DNA from: Ideonella paludis
Lineage (GTDB): Bacteria; Pseudomonadota; Gammaproteobacteria; Burkholderiales; Burkholderiaceae_C
Length of the DNA: 64,000 nucleotides
Assembly (NCBI RefSeq): GCF_018069865.1
Contig: NZ_JAGQDG010000002.1
Span: 310,001 to 374,000 of the forward strand
Direction: 5' to 3'
The translations under genes were made by a program, and so were the position numbers. Of the stretch, positions 20,401 through 28,516 are shown piece by piece; the stretch's first letter is position 1; each line of letters opens with the position of its first letter. A model generated the notes under the pieces. That model was not told the DNA's origin, did no database searches, and worked only from the letters and a program-made list of their open reading frames with translations.

Positions 20401-21002
20401 AGCCCAAACTCCAGGTACTCGGCCACGCAAGCCGGCTGCAGCACAGGCATGCTCCAAGCCATGAAGGCCTGGTCGCTTTGGTGCGGCATGGAGGACGACA
20501 CGCAGCCGTGGTCATCGCCCGCCACCACCAACACCCCGCCCTTGGGCGAGGAGCCATAGGCATTGCCATGCTTCAAGGCATCTCCCGCGCGGTCCACGCC
20601 CGGGCCTTTGCCGTACCACATGCCAAAGACGGCATCTACGGTGCGCTCGGGGTCGCTCTCCACCCGCTGCGTGCCCAGCACTTGGGTCGCGCCCAGCTCT
20701 TCGTTGATGGCGGGCACGAAGCGCAGGCCCACGTCCTCAAAGCGCTTGCCAGCCTTCCAGATGGCCTGGTCCACCATGCCCAGGGGTGAACCCCGATAAC
20801 CGCTGATGAAGCCCGCCGTGTTCCAGCCCCGGGCGGCGTCGCGCTGGCGCTGCATCACCAACAGGCGCACCAAGGCCTGGGTGCCCGTCATGAAGATGGC
20901 GCCACGCTCAGCCCACAGGCTGTCTGAGAGTTGGTAGTCGGGGCGGACGATCTCAGGGGCGGCGGGAGTGGCGGGCGCAGCGGCCAAGGTGGTGTTGCTC
21001 AT
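17376..21002 (-). CDS. Indolepyruvate ferredoxin oxidoreductase, fused alpha-beta form
   Basis: A 1208-residue fused 2-oxoacid:ferredoxin oxidoreductase that decarboxylates aryl (or branched) pyruvates to the acyl-CoA with thiamine diphosphate and iron-sulfur clusters. The N-terminal pyruvate-oxidoreductase domain is followed by the TPP region (CAGCPHNTST near residue 460, GDGTYYHSG). A ferredoxin-type cluster CEGCGDC lies near 665, with more cysteines (CNKDYSCAKGFC) near 705. The gamma-type domain starts with TGVGGTGVVTVG near 752, and a helical C-terminal extension follows. The divergent Lrp gene begins only 74 bases away and is the likely regulator. Confidence 0.93.
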   Translation of the reverse strand: MSNTTLAAAPATPAAPEIVRPDYQLSDSLWAERGAIFMTGTQALVRLLVMQRQRDAARGWNTAGFISGYRGSPLGMVDQAIWKAGKRFEDVGLRFVPAINEELGATQVLGTQRVESDPERTVDAVFGMWYGKGPGVDRAGDALKHGNAYGSSPKGGVLVVAGDDHGCVSSSMPHQSDQAFMAWSMPVLQPACVAEYLEFGLYGYELSRYSGAWVGMAALSEVVESGSTVDLDAIQARMAHWADADTVRERTGHHAPADGLHYRWPDFPSLNIERRLADKLAAVAAFAKVNSVDREVIASPQAQVGIITCGKAHFDLMEVLRRLEISPEMLAEAGVRLYKVGLAYPLETTRLQAFVQGLREVLVIEEKGAVVETQLRDLFYNAPAAQRPVIVGKRDESGVPLISALGELRPSRLIEIVAHWIERHFPGNASLGNHLQHVRDFTPPELLSNAADAVKRVPYFCAGCPHNTSTKVPEGSSARAGIGCHFMANWMDRDTAGLIQMGGEGVDWVSHSMFTRVPHVFQNLGDGTYYHSGYLAIRQAVAAKATLTYKILFNDAVAMTGGQPVDGVISVDAIARQVESEGVKKVVVVSDDIAKYDSQRGRFPADTEFHDRAELDRLQRELREVPGVTVLIYEQTCAAEKRRRRKKKEMVDPPKRLFINDAVCEGCGDCTVQSNCVAVLPQETDMGRKRKIDQTACNKDYSCAKGFCPSFVGVTGGTLRRKAGALASDKAAFLALVGQLPKPRTHTWTGPYDLLVTGVGGTGVVTVGAVIAMAAHLEGKSASVLDFMGFAQKGGSVLSFVRLADRPDRLNQVRIDTQQADAILACDIVVGASADALQTVRHGRTQILANVHEIPVAESLKNPDANLRVAQMLEKMRFVAGADQVSTFDAQTLAEEFLGDTVTANILAMGLAWQRGLIPLSLNALQRAIELNGVAVEANKMAFALGRLAAGDGQALNQLRGHATAAQTINLQNEPLEALLARAEAHLSAWQDEAWAQRFERSIQALGQAERQAVPQGDMALTRAAAQSLLKLMSYKDEYEVARLYTDGQFARALADQFEGDLRLEFHMAPPLLSKPKGGEAPRKVRLGPWLMPALSLLAKARRLRGSMWDIFGKTEERRMERSLITEFEQRLVAMAQDLTAQNHALAVQVAALPQSMRGFGHVKLANVALARAREAELLHRFNPQRYPRPQGPAKAGQIKGIEVVAAK

Positions 21003-21076
21003 GGCGCAGGATTGTGGTTCTATGCGCCGAGGAATTCATTCTTGAATACACTGGTGAAACCCCAACTCTGAAGAAC

Positions 21077-21613
21077 ATGGTTCTCCAAATGAGCGATTCA
21101 GAAGTTGAATTCACTCTCGACAGCTATAGCCTCAAAATTCTGGCTGAGCTGCAACGCGACTCCCGCCAAACGGTGCAGCAGATCTCCGACGCCGTGGGGC
21201 TCTCCGCCACACCCTGCTGGAAGCGCATCAAAGACATGGAGGCTGCGGGCGTCATCACCGGCTACACCGCCTTGGTGGACCGCGAGAAGGTGGGCCTCAA
21301 CCTGGCCGTGGTGGTCGAGGCCAACTTGAGCGAGCACACCGAAGCCCTGGTGCGCCGCTTTGAAGACGCCGTGGCAGCCAGCCCGCAGATCGTGCGCTGC
21401 CTCTCCACCACCGGCCAAGCCGACTACATCATGACGGTGCTGGTGCGCGACATCAAACACTACGAACAACTGCTGCACGACACCATCTTCAAGCTGCCTG
21501 GCGTCACCCACGTGCGCAGCAGCATCGTGCTGCGGGAAATCAAGTCGGAAGTGCGTCTCCCGGTGACGGGGCCGGTAGGTGCCAGTCCAGGCGGACGCCG
21601 GCGAAAGAGTTGA
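21077..21613 (+). CDS. Lrp/AsnC family transcriptional regulator
   Basis: A 178-residue Lrp/AsnC regulator. The winged helix-turn-helix lies at about residues 20-65 (LAELQRDSRQTVQQISDAVG, SATPCWKRIKDMEAAGVI), followed by the RAM ligand-binding domain (~75-155, IVRCLSTTGQADYIMTVLV). Start 21077 is preceded by CTGAAG; the ATG at 21089 is also possible. It is transcribed divergently from the indolepyruvate oxidoreductase, the usual arrangement for an amino-acid-sensing activator or repressor of catabolic genes. An aromatic amino acid or its keto acid as effector is inference. Confidence 0.88.
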   Translation: MVLQMSDSEVEFTLDSYSLKILAELQRDSRQTVQQISDAVGLSATPCWKRIKDMEAAGVITGYTALVDREKVGLNLAVVVEANLSEHTEALVRRFEDAVAASPQIVRCLSTTGQADYIMTVLVRDIKHYEQLLHDTIFKLPGVTHVRSSIVLREIKSEVRLPVTGPVGASPGGRRRKS

Positions 21614-21711
21614 CCCACCGACCCGGCGTTCTACTGCTTGAAGTTTGCGCCCTTGACCCCAACTTCCAGCTCTATGCCCTGGCGCCGCCACCCTGTCTGA
21701 CCGCTTAGACC

Positions 21712-22896
21712 ATGGACACAACACCTCTGCCCGATGATGCTCGCTCACTGCCCCCAAGCGCATCGACCAGCGCGGGCTTAGACCCCCGCGCTCTGCCGCG
21801 AAGGCCTGGGCGTGCTTGGCGCGTTCTGGGGGGGGGCACGCTGGCCGTTGCAACCGTCGCCGCCAGCCTGCTCGCCTGGCCCGTGCTGTCACGCGACGGC
21901 ACCGCCGGACAGCCGCGCAGCGTCACGCCACGCGGGCCGCTGCTGCCGGCCGAGCAGCAAGTCGTCGATTTGTTCACCACGGCTTCGCCCTCGGTGGCCT
22001 ACATCACCACCGAGGTGGTCACGGCGGACATCTGGATGCGGGCCGAGGTGCAGCAGTCGGCGGGCACAGGCTTTGTGTGGGACAACCTGGGCCATGTGGT
22101 GACCAACAGCCATGTGGTGGATGGCGCGCGGCGGGTGTTTGTGCAGTTGGATGCCGGCGCGCCCATTGAGGCCACGCTGGTGGGCCGCTCACCCGAGTAC
22201 GACTTGGCGGTGGTGCGGTTGACGCGTTTCCCTAAAGACATTCGCCCCCTGCCCTTGGGCCAAAGCAAAGACCTGCGGATCGGCCAATCGGTGTATGCCA
22301 TTGGCAACCCTTTTGGCTTGCAACGCACGCTGACCAACGGCATTGTGAGTGCGCTGGACCGAGAGCTGCCCACCACGCGCTACCGCGAGGTCTCGGGTGT
22401 GATCCAAACCGACGCAGCCATCAACCCCGGCAACTCGGGCGGGCCGCTGCTGGACAGCGCGGGGCGGCTGGTCGGTGTGAACACCGCCATTCGCTCCAAC
22501 TCAGGTAGTTCGGCCGGGGTGGGTTTTGCGATCCCGGCCGACCTGGTGAACCGCATCGTGCCCTCGCTGATTGCGCGGGGCCGCGCGCCCCTGCCGGGGA
22601 TCGGCATCACGCCGGTGCGGCCTGAATTGGTGGCTCGCGCTGGCCTGAGCGGCATTGTGGTGGCAGAGGTGGAGCGCGGCTCACCCGCAGCGGACGCGGG
22701 CCTGGTGCCCCTGAATCGCCGCAACGGCGAGCTGGGCGACATCATCGTGGCGGTCAATGGCCGCGCCGTCGACAGCCTTTCCGGCTTTGTGGCGGAGCTG
22801 GACAAAGCAGGCATCGACAACCAGGCTGAATTGACCGTGCGGCGAGGCGAGCGAGAACGCAAGGTCAAGGTGCGGGTGATCGACTTGGTCCGATGA
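21712..22896 (+). CDS. Membrane-anchored HtrA-family serine protease (DegS/AlgW-like)
   Basis: A 394-residue HtrA protease. A single transmembrane anchor lies near residues 38-60 after an arginine- and proline-rich cytoplasmic stretch. The trypsin-like domain has the triad H134 (TNSHVVDG), D164 (EYDLAVV) and S242 (GNSGGP). One C-terminal PDZ domain follows (~295-390). One anchor plus one PDZ domain is the DegS/AlgW architecture, in contrast to soluble two-PDZ DegP. DegS cuts the anti-sigma factor RseA before RseP does; an RseP gene is at 39413, but a link between the two here is inference. Confidence 0.88.
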   Translation: MDTTPLPDDARSLPPSASTSAGLDPRALPRRPGRAWRVLGGGTLAVATVAASLLAWPVLSRDGTAGQPRSVTPRGPLLPAEQQVVDLFTTASPSVAYITTEVVTADIWMRAEVQQSAGTGFVWDNLGHVVTNSHVVDGARRVFVQLDAGAPIEATLVGRSPEYDLAVVRLTRFPKDIRPLPLGQSKDLRIGQSVYAIGNPFGLQRTLTNGIVSALDRELPTTRYREVSGVIQTDAAINPGNSGGPLLDSAGRLVGVNTAIRSNSGSSAGVGFAIPADLVNRIVPSLIARGRAPLPGIGITPVRPELVARAGLSGIVVAEVERGSPAADAGLVPLNRRNGELGDIIVAVNGRAVDSLSGFVAELDKAGIDNQAELTVRRGERERKVKVRVIDLVR

Positions 22897-22989
22897 AGAC
22901 ACCGCCTTGCGGGCTGCCACGCTGGAATGGTGATACGCAGCGAAGCGCAGGCGACCAGCGCTTGCTCCTGCCGCTGGTGAGTGCCCCTC

Positions 22990-23517
22990 TCAGCGCAGCA
23001 ACACGCTCTTCAACTTCAGCACGACCACACCCTTGGCATCCAACAAGGTCAAATCGTCGCCCTCAACATGCTGACTCCTCACCTGCTGAAGTTGAGTAAA
23101 GATTTGCTGCTCTTGCTTGTCCAAGGCGGGGTCCAAGCAGGCCATGCGCGTGCTGGCCAGAGGCCCGAACTTCAGCGAGGCGCCTGCGTGCTCAAAGCTG
23201 CCCATCAGCCGGTTACACCCGGCGCTCCCACTGACCTGCTTCTCGCTCGCGGCGAAGTTCAGATGAGGCTCATGGTTCCGATCCGACACCAGCACTTTGC
23301 TGCCGCGTACCTCCATGACCTTCCAGTAGGTGCCGCTCAAAGGGCGATGCTCCTTCGCGCCACTCGCTGCAACGGTCACACCCGAAGAGCCCGGGGCCGC
23401 TTGAGGGGACGCCATGCAAAGCGCTGCAGTGCCCGCCAAAGTGAGCCAAATGGCCAAATGCCACAGCCTTTTGCGGCTGGCTTGAAGGTGTTCGCGGTGA
23501 GCTTGCAAGCGGTCCAT
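22990..23517 (-). CDS. META domain protein
   Basis: A 175-residue protein with an N-terminal signal or anchor (~20-45) and one META/HslJ domain (~65-170). Typical features are LSGTYWKVMEVRG at its start and the motif VSGSAGCNRLMGSFE, followed by LASTRMACLDP. META domains occur in heat-inducible outer-membrane proteins such as HslJ and in stress or motility proteins; the function is not defined. The ATG at 23517 has AAAGGACAG just upstream. Confidence 0.75.
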   Translation of the reverse strand: MDRLQAHREHLQASRKRLWHLAIWLTLAGTAALCMASPQAAPGSSGVTVAASGAKEHRPLSGTYWKVMEVRGSKVLVSDRNHEPHLNFAASEKQVSGSAGCNRLMGSFEHAGASLKFGPLASTRMACLDPALDKQEQQIFTQLQQVRSQHVEGDDLTLLDAKGVVVLKLKSVLLR

Positions 23518-23636
23518 ATCTGTCCTTTCGTGACCGATGCACAACGTATCACCACCGCGTGCGGTCTACAGGCGACAAGGTGTCGCCAACCCTCCTCACC
23601 TGTAGATAATGCACGGATCACGCCTCTTTTGACTTC

Positions 23637-24212
23637 ATGGTGACCACTTCTCGTTCTTCAGGGCTGCCTCGGGCCGTTCGCTGCGCGCTGGTGCTGTTGG
23701 GCACAGCGCTGCTCGGGGGCTGCCCCTCGCTGCCGCATAAGGAGCCACCGCGGGTCTATCAGAACGAGAACTTTCAAGCCGACGAAACCTTTTCTCGGCT
23801 GTTTGACGCCCCCGCGGCCAACACCTGCGAGGCCGCTCGCCGCGCGCTGCTCAGCCAAGGCTATGTGTTGGCCATGACCAAGCCCGACGCGCTGCAAGCC
23901 ACGAAGAACTTTCAGCCTGAGGGCTCGGTGCACGTGCAGATCAGCTTCAACGTGATGTGCTTGCCCGAAGGCCGAGCTGGGCAGATCTCGACGGCCTATG
24001 TGAATGCCATTCAAGACCGGTACACGGTCAAGAAGAGTTCCAACTCAGCCAGCCTGGGCGTCAGTGCCATCGGTTCACTGTCCATCCCTCTGTCCTCCAA
24101 TGAAGAGTCACTCATCAAGGTCGGCAGCGAGACCATCCCGGCCGGCCCTTTTTATGACCGCTTCTTTGTGCTGATGGGGCGCTATCTGCGAGAGCAGTCT
24201 CAGATCGAGTGA
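23637..24212 (+). CDS. DUF2242 family lipoprotein
   Basis: A 191-residue predicted lipoprotein with signal peptide and lipobox LLGGC (~25-29). The body matches the DUF2242 pattern known from Burkholderiales: YQNENFQADETFSRLFD, CEAARRALLSQGYV and the C-terminal FYDRFFVLMGRYL. Function is unknown. It ends four bases before the convergent exporter gene, leaving no room for a conventional terminator between them. Confidence 0.8.
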   Translation: MVTTSRSSGLPRAVRCALVLLGTALLGGCPSLPHKEPPRVYQNENFQADETFSRLFDAPAANTCEAARRALLSQGYVLAMTKPDALQATKNFQPEGSVHVQISFNVMCLPEGRAGQISTAYVNAIQDRYTVKKSSNSASLGVSAIGSLSIPLSSNEESLIKVGSETIPAGPFYDRFFVLMGRYLREQSQIE

Positions 24213-24216
24213 TCGA

Positions 24217-24792
24217 TCAAAACAGGCGCCCCACGTTCAGCAGGGTGAGGATGCCCAGCACCGCAAAAATGCCGGCAGCGATGGCGTGCACCAAGGTCAT
24301 GGAGACCTTTTTCGCGACGGCATCGCCCAAGAACACGGCAGGCACATTGGCCAGCATCATGCCCAAGGTGGTGCCCATCACCACGGCCACCAACTCACCC
24401 GTGTAGCGCGCAGCCAAGGCCACGGTGGCGATTTGGGTTTTGTCGCCCATCTCGGCCAGGAAGAAGGCTACGACGGTGGTGCCGAAGACGCCGAAGCGCT
24501 GGGTGCCGCTGGTTTCTTCCTCGTCGAGTTTGTCGGGGATCAGCATCCAGGCTGCCATGGCCAAGAAACCCAGGCCGATGACCCAGCGCAGCACATTAGG
24601 CCCCAAGGCCTGCGCCACCCAACCGCCCACCGCACCCGCAGCGGCATGGTTGAGCACGGTGGCGACAAAAATGCCCAGGATGATGGGCGCAGGCTTGCGG
24701 AATCGTGCAGCCAGCATCAGGGCCAGCAACTGGGTTTTGTCACCCATTTCGCCCAGGGCGACGATACCGGTGGAGAAGAGGAATGCTTCCAT
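24217..24792 (-). CDS. TMEM165/GDT1 family manganese (Ca2+/Mn2+) exporter
   Basis: A 191-residue inner-membrane protein of the GDT1/UPF0016 family with six or seven transmembrane segments. Both copies of the family motif E-x-G-D-K-T are visible, at residues 15-20 (GEMGDKTQ) and 114-119 (AEMGDKTQ), in an internal repeat of inverted topology. Bacterial members (MneA/Mnx) export manganese. A yybP-ykoY riboswitch in the leader strongly supports Mn2+ as the substrate in this organism. Confidence 0.92.
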   Translation of the reverse strand: MEAFLFSTGIVALGEMGDKTQLLALMLAARFRKPAPIILGIFVATVLNHAAAGAVGGWVAQALGPNVLRWVIGLGFLAMAAWMLIPDKLDEEETSGTQRFGVFGTTVVAFFLAEMGDKTQIATVALAARYTGELVAVVMGTTLGMMLANVPAVFLGDAVAKKVSMTLVHAIAAGIFAVLGILTLLNVGRLF

Positions 24793-24869
24793 GGTGTGAG
24801 AACACTAAGGGCCGGACAAACGCAATGACCACAGCGCACTCTCCGGCCGGGCCGAGTGTGCTGCAGTCA

Positions 24870-25022
24870 AAGGTCTTGCCAGTACAGCCAGGATGGCTGC
24901 AAGCTTCACGCCATGAACTTCGCTCTGATGGCTTGGCTCAAGTATGTTGACGTGGGCCCCTGTTTGACATGCGCGCAATGCACTTGCAGCGCCATGACCA
25001 GGGCGGCTACTCCCCAAAGACA
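24870..25022 (-). promoter_or_regulatory. yybP-ykoY (manganese) riboswitch
   Basis: On the minus strand the two hallmark pieces are present: GGGGAGTAGC at 25015-25006 and GTCAACATACTTGAG at 24951-24937. A closing stem GTCTT (25021-25017) / AAGAC (24877-24873) can be drawn, with an inner hairpin CAGCCA-TCC-TGGCTG at 24899-24885. The class senses Mn2+ and turns on exporters of the MntP, TerC/Alx and GDT1 types; the next gene is a GDT1-type exporter. The ~75 bases to its start contain GGCCGG/CCGGCC segments able to form alternative hairpins, and no strong Shine-Dalgarno is exposed. Confidence 0.85.
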
Positions 25023-25059
25023 AGCGATGATTCTACCCTGGCCCAAGCTCACGGGCTCT

Positions 25060-27306
25060 TCAGCGCTTTCTGCCCCGCGCCTGCCACAGCGGCCGCTTGC
25101 CTTTGAGGTGGCGCTCAATGCCATCATTCAGACGATTGCGCAGGTCTAGCACTTCGTTCAGATGGCCATAAATGCCGGGGAAGCGCAGGTCCAACCACAG
25201 CCACAGCGTGCAGGCCCGCAGGCTTTGCTCCATGCGGTCGAGGCGGCTGTGTTCGTCCACCTCATCCAAGAAATGCGGCGCGTCCACGCTGCCATGTTTG
25301 GCATGCTGCCAAGCCCAATCCAAAAAGGTTTGAACGGCGTTGTCGGTGCGAGTATCCACCGGCGCCTGGGCATAGGTGAAGCGCTGCCGCAGCTCTAGCC
25401 CACCGGCTTGGGTGTCCAGCTCTTGGGCCAAAGCCAGCATGCCTTCCAGCTCAGCCACCTGAAAGTGTGCGTTATCCAAACGCAACTGCTCCATGAACAC
25501 CGTCAGCACTTCATGCAGCCCGTTCTTGCCCAAGCGGCTGGCGATGGTGCTGACATGCCACCAGTTGGGCGCCACCGGGGCTTTGAAGTTGCGCGGCGCG
25601 CGGGGCGTGCGCGGCAGCAGGTCTCTCAAGGCCCGCATCGCCGTGGGCTCGGCCTCGTGCAGCACGCCGGTAAAGCCTTCTTCATGGATACCAAAGCGCC
25701 CGGCCCGGCCGGCGATCTGGTGCACCTCGGATTCATTCAGGGGTCTGTCGCCCACGCCGTCGAACTTGGTCAGCGTGGAGAACAGCACGCGGCGGATCGG
25801 CAGGTTCAAACCCATGCCAATCGCATCGGTGGCCACCAACAGGTGCGATTCGCCGCTGGCAAAACGCTCGGCCTCGCGGCGCCGCACCTCAGGCGGCAGC
25901 GCGCCATACACCACTGAGACGGGGTGGCCGTTGGCGGCGATTTGGTCGCGCAGCATCAGCACTTCGCGCCGGCTGAAAGCCACCACCGCGTCGCCCTTCT
26001 TCAGCGCTGCGATGGGTACAGGGGACTTGAGCAATTGCACTTGCTGCTTGCGCTCAAAGTGCTGGACTTGCACCGCCTCACCGCACAGGCCCAACAGGCT
26101 CTCGATGGCCGGCACGGCATAGGCTGAACAGATGATGATCAACTCGCGCGCCGGCACGCCCACAATGGCTTGGGTCCAGGCCCAGCCGCGCGAGGCGTCA
26201 AAAATCATCTGCGCTTCGTCGATGACGGCCACGTCGATCACGTCGCGGGTGTTGACCATCTCGATGGTGCTGGAGACGGCCCGCGCGCCTTCAACGGGCA
26301 CACGCTCTTCGCCGGTCAGCAGCGAGCACGGTACACCGCGCGCCACCAAACGATCGCGCCCTTCCAAGGCCAGCAGGCGCAGCGGCGCCAAATAGGCGCC
26401 GTCCAGGGCACCTGCGAGCTTTTCAAAGGCGTGATAGGTCTTGCCGCTGTTGGGCGGCCCGACAAACAAGGTGACTTTGCGTTGCAGGCGGCGCGCTTGC
26501 TCAAAGCTGTCCGGGTAGCCCTGAAACGCCAGCTCTTGGTTCAGGCGGCTGAGCGTGTGCTGCTCGGCCACCTGGTGCGACCAGCGCTCTTGCGCGCGGG
26601 TGCAAGCGGCCAGCAGGCCTTCCAACGCCTGGGGTCGGGCGCACTCGGCCTGCAAACGGGCCAGAAGCGAGGGCAATTGGCTGGCGTCTTGCTGTGCACC
26701 GCGCTCGACTAGCGCATCCACATGCGCGGCCACCACCGCTGCGTCCGGGTAGTCGGGTGCCGGGCCCAGTTGTGCCAGCAAGACGCGCAGGTCCCCGGTG
26801 CGGAAAAAGGTCCACACCGCGTCCGCGAGCGCTGCGGCCCGAAAGGCCACCGAGACCGCCCCGGCCGGCGCATGGGCCACGCGGGTCCAGGCCGCATGCT
26901 GCACCGGCAAAGGCTGGCGCACGAGGCGCTCCCAGCCATCCAGACGACGGCTCAGGGCTTGGGTCTCCAAGATGGCCGAGCGCTCGAGCATCAGGGCGCG
27001 GGTTTCGCGGCCCACGCCCACCTCGTCCAAGTGTCGCAGCGCCGCGTCCAGCAGCGAGGGGGCGATCCAGCGGCTTGGGCGCTGGTGGGCCACGGCCTTT
27101 TGCAGCAGCACCAAGCCCATCGCGTCCAGCGTGCGCTCAGCCTCGGCGGCGTCATCGGGCAACAGGTCTGCGGGCTTGACGACCTGGGGCAGGTTGTAAG
27201 CGCCTTGGCGGATGCGCTCAAGCGCCTCGGGGCTGATGTGAGCGGGGATACGGGCCAGGTGGCTCGCGTTGGGCAGCCGAACGGCGCGGGGGGACTCAGC
27301 GGACAT
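25060..27306 (-). CDS. SUV3-like DExH-box RNA helicase
   Basis: A 748-residue superfamily 2 helicase close to eukaryotic mitochondrial SUV3. An N-terminal helical region (~1-280) precedes the core. Motif I is VGPPNSGKTYHAFEKL (~287-302) and motif II is VIDEAQMIFDASRGWAWTQA. Motifs IV-VI include LLVATDAIGMGLNLPIRRV and QIAGRAGRFG, followed by the SUV3-type C-terminal domain and a basic end. In mitochondria SUV3 works with PNPase in RNA decay; bacterial copies are sporadic. It lies 54 bases downstream of the RES toxin gene on the same strand, so it may be co-transcribed with the toxin-antitoxin pair. Confidence 0.85.
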   Translation of the reverse strand: MSAESPRAVRLPNASHLARIPAHISPEALERIRQGAYNLPQVVKPADLLPDDAAEAERTLDAMGLVLLQKAVAHQRPSRWIAPSLLDAALRHLDEVGVGRETRALMLERSAILETQALSRRLDGWERLVRQPLPVQHAAWTRVAHAPAGAVSVAFRAAALADAVWTFFRTGDLRVLLAQLGPAPDYPDAAVVAAHVDALVERGAQQDASQLPSLLARLQAECARPQALEGLLAACTRAQERWSHQVAEQHTLSRLNQELAFQGYPDSFEQARRLQRKVTLFVGPPNSGKTYHAFEKLAGALDGAYLAPLRLLALEGRDRLVARGVPCSLLTGEERVPVEGARAVSSTIEMVNTRDVIDVAVIDEAQMIFDASRGWAWTQAIVGVPARELIIICSAYAVPAIESLLGLCGEAVQVQHFERKQQVQLLKSPVPIAALKKGDAVVAFSRREVLMLRDQIAANGHPVSVVYGALPPEVRRREAERFASGESHLLVATDAIGMGLNLPIRRVLFSTLTKFDGVGDRPLNESEVHQIAGRAGRFGIHEEGFTGVLHEAEPTAMRALRDLLPRTPRAPRNFKAPVAPNWWHVSTIASRLGKNGLHEVLTVFMEQLRLDNAHFQVAELEGMLALAQELDTQAGGLELRQRFTYAQAPVDTRTDNAVQTFLDWAWQHAKHGSVDAPHFLDEVDEHSRLDRMEQSLRACTLWLWLDLRFPGIYGHLNEVLDLRNRLNDGIERHLKGKRPLWQARGRKR

Positions 27307-27360
27307 GGATGGGCCGCAGAAGCGGCAAGTTGAACCTTGTCATGATAGGTGCTTAGCGGA

Positions 27361-28065
27361 TCAGAGGCTTTGCGGGTCCGACTTGATGCACCAACTGGCC
27401 ATGCGCTGGCCGTCCCAGTGCAAGGCCACATGGGCGCACTGCACCACGGGCAAGGCCAGTGCACGGGGCCGAAACACGGCCACACACTCTCCGCCAGGGC
27501 GGCGCACACTGCGGTAGGCCACGCCCCAGGACTGCGCCTCGCGAAGCCGGCGCGCCCACTGTTGGGGGGCGGCATAGTCGTCGGGCTGGTGCAGGCATTG
27601 CCAAGCCTTGCCGCGCAGGTCATGCAAGGGCTGCACCACGCGTGCGCCATAGGCCCGCATGTCGACCTGCAGGGCAGGCTCTTGGGTCGCGGCCAGAAAG
27701 CGGCTGCGGTGGTGGCTGACTTCGGCCACCGCCGTCTCCAGGCTCTCCGCGCCGTAGTAAACGCCCCAGGTCCCGTCCGAGAAGCGGCTCCCCTCCGGAT
27801 TGAGGTGGCAAAACGCCGCCATCACCGGGGTGGAGCCATCGCCGCTGACCCGCTCGGCCACTGGCACCAAATGGATTTGCCCGATCTCATCGCGCAGGCG
27901 CGGGTTGGTCAGGGCTTGGATGGCGAAGACAGCGTCCAACTCTTGGGGCCGGGCCACCCGATCAAACAGGCTGGTGGGCGGAAAGCGGCTGGGAATGAGC
28001 CGATAGCAGGGGTTCCAACCCAACTCTTTGGCGCGCGGGGCACGCTGGGCGGGCAAGACCGTCAT
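27361..28065 (-). CDS. RES-domain toxin (NAD+ phosphorylase family)
   Basis: A 234-residue RES-domain protein. The fold's catalytic arginine, tyrosine and serine regions are visible: PCYRLIPSRFPP near residue 20, GSRFSDGTWGVYYGAESLETAVAE near 90-115, and VAYRSVRRPGGEC near 190. RES toxins degrade NAD+ (MbcT-type phosphorolysis or glycohydrolysis). The ATG overlaps the antitoxin stop by four bases, a typical toxin-second operon. All key residues seem intact, so the toxin is probably functional. Confidence 0.88.
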   Translation of the reverse strand: MTVLPAQRAPRAKELGWNPCYRLIPSRFPPTSLFDRVARPQELDAVFAIQALTNPRLRDEIGQIHLVPVAERVSGDGSTPVMAAFCHLNPEGSRFSDGTWGVYYGAESLETAVAEVSHHRSRFLAATQEPALQVDMRAYGARVVQPLHDLRGKAWQCLHQPDDYAAPQQWARRLREAQSWGVAYRSVRRPGGECVAVFRPRALALPVVQCAHVALHWDGQRMASWCIKSDPQSL

Positions 28066-28475
28066 GAGAAGTCCCCACCGCGCTGGGCGTCCAGGTATTG
28101 CGCCACCACCATCAGATCACCCACCTGACCGCCCAAAAGCCTGGACAGGGCGGTCTGTCCACCGAACAAAGGGGCGGCATTGGGCTTGTGCAGCCAGGCC
28201 CTGGCGCGTTCGGGCACCGGCAGCAGGATCTCCAGTGCGGCATAGATGCGGAACAGGTAACTCAGACGCTCCAGCACCACGGGCTCCAGCCCGCTGCGCA
28301 CCCTGCCCGCTTTCCAGGCAAACAAGGTGGTGCGGCCCACGCCCAGCAGGACCTGCTCTTGGGCCGGCTGCAAGCCCCACTCCTGCGCCATGCGAAAGAA
28401 CACGGCCAAGGCTTGAGCGGCGGTGTCTCGGCCGAAAGCGTCGACAGGGGCGGTGTGAGCAAGCAAAGTAGACAT
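28062..28475 (-). CDS. Xre/MbcA/ParS-type antitoxin
   Basis: A 137-residue antitoxin of the Xre-RES system. The N-terminal helix-turn-helix region is at ~25-75 (VLLGVGRTTLFAWKAG). The C-terminal MbcA/ParS toxin-binding domain is at ~80-135, with the family end PLFGGQTALSRLLGGQVGDLMVVAQYLDAQRGG. Upstream is an inverted repeat likely to be its operator, implying autorepression. It is translationally coupled to the toxin. Confidence 0.88.
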   Translation of the reverse strand: MSTLLAHTAPVDAFGRDTAAQALAVFFRMAQEWGLQPAQEQVLLGVGRTTLFAWKAGRVRSGLEPVVLERLSYLFRIYAALEILLPVPERARAWLHKPNAAPLFGGQTALSRLLGGQVGDLMVVAQYLDAQRGGDFS

Positions 28476-28516
28476 GGCGGTAGCCGGTGAAGGGGTTGAC
28501 CGCAGTTTAGTACTCT

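Noticed and set aside
18957-20789. A 610-codon open frame opposite the indolepyruvate oxidoreductase
   Set aside because: Histidine-, glycine- and glutamine-rich antisense composition, no recognisable domain, and no ribosome-binding site.
24885-24899. Hairpin CAGCCA-TCC-TGGCTG considered as an intrinsic terminator for the exporter leader
   Set aside because: No T run follows it on the minus strand. It fits better as a structural part of the riboswitch region.
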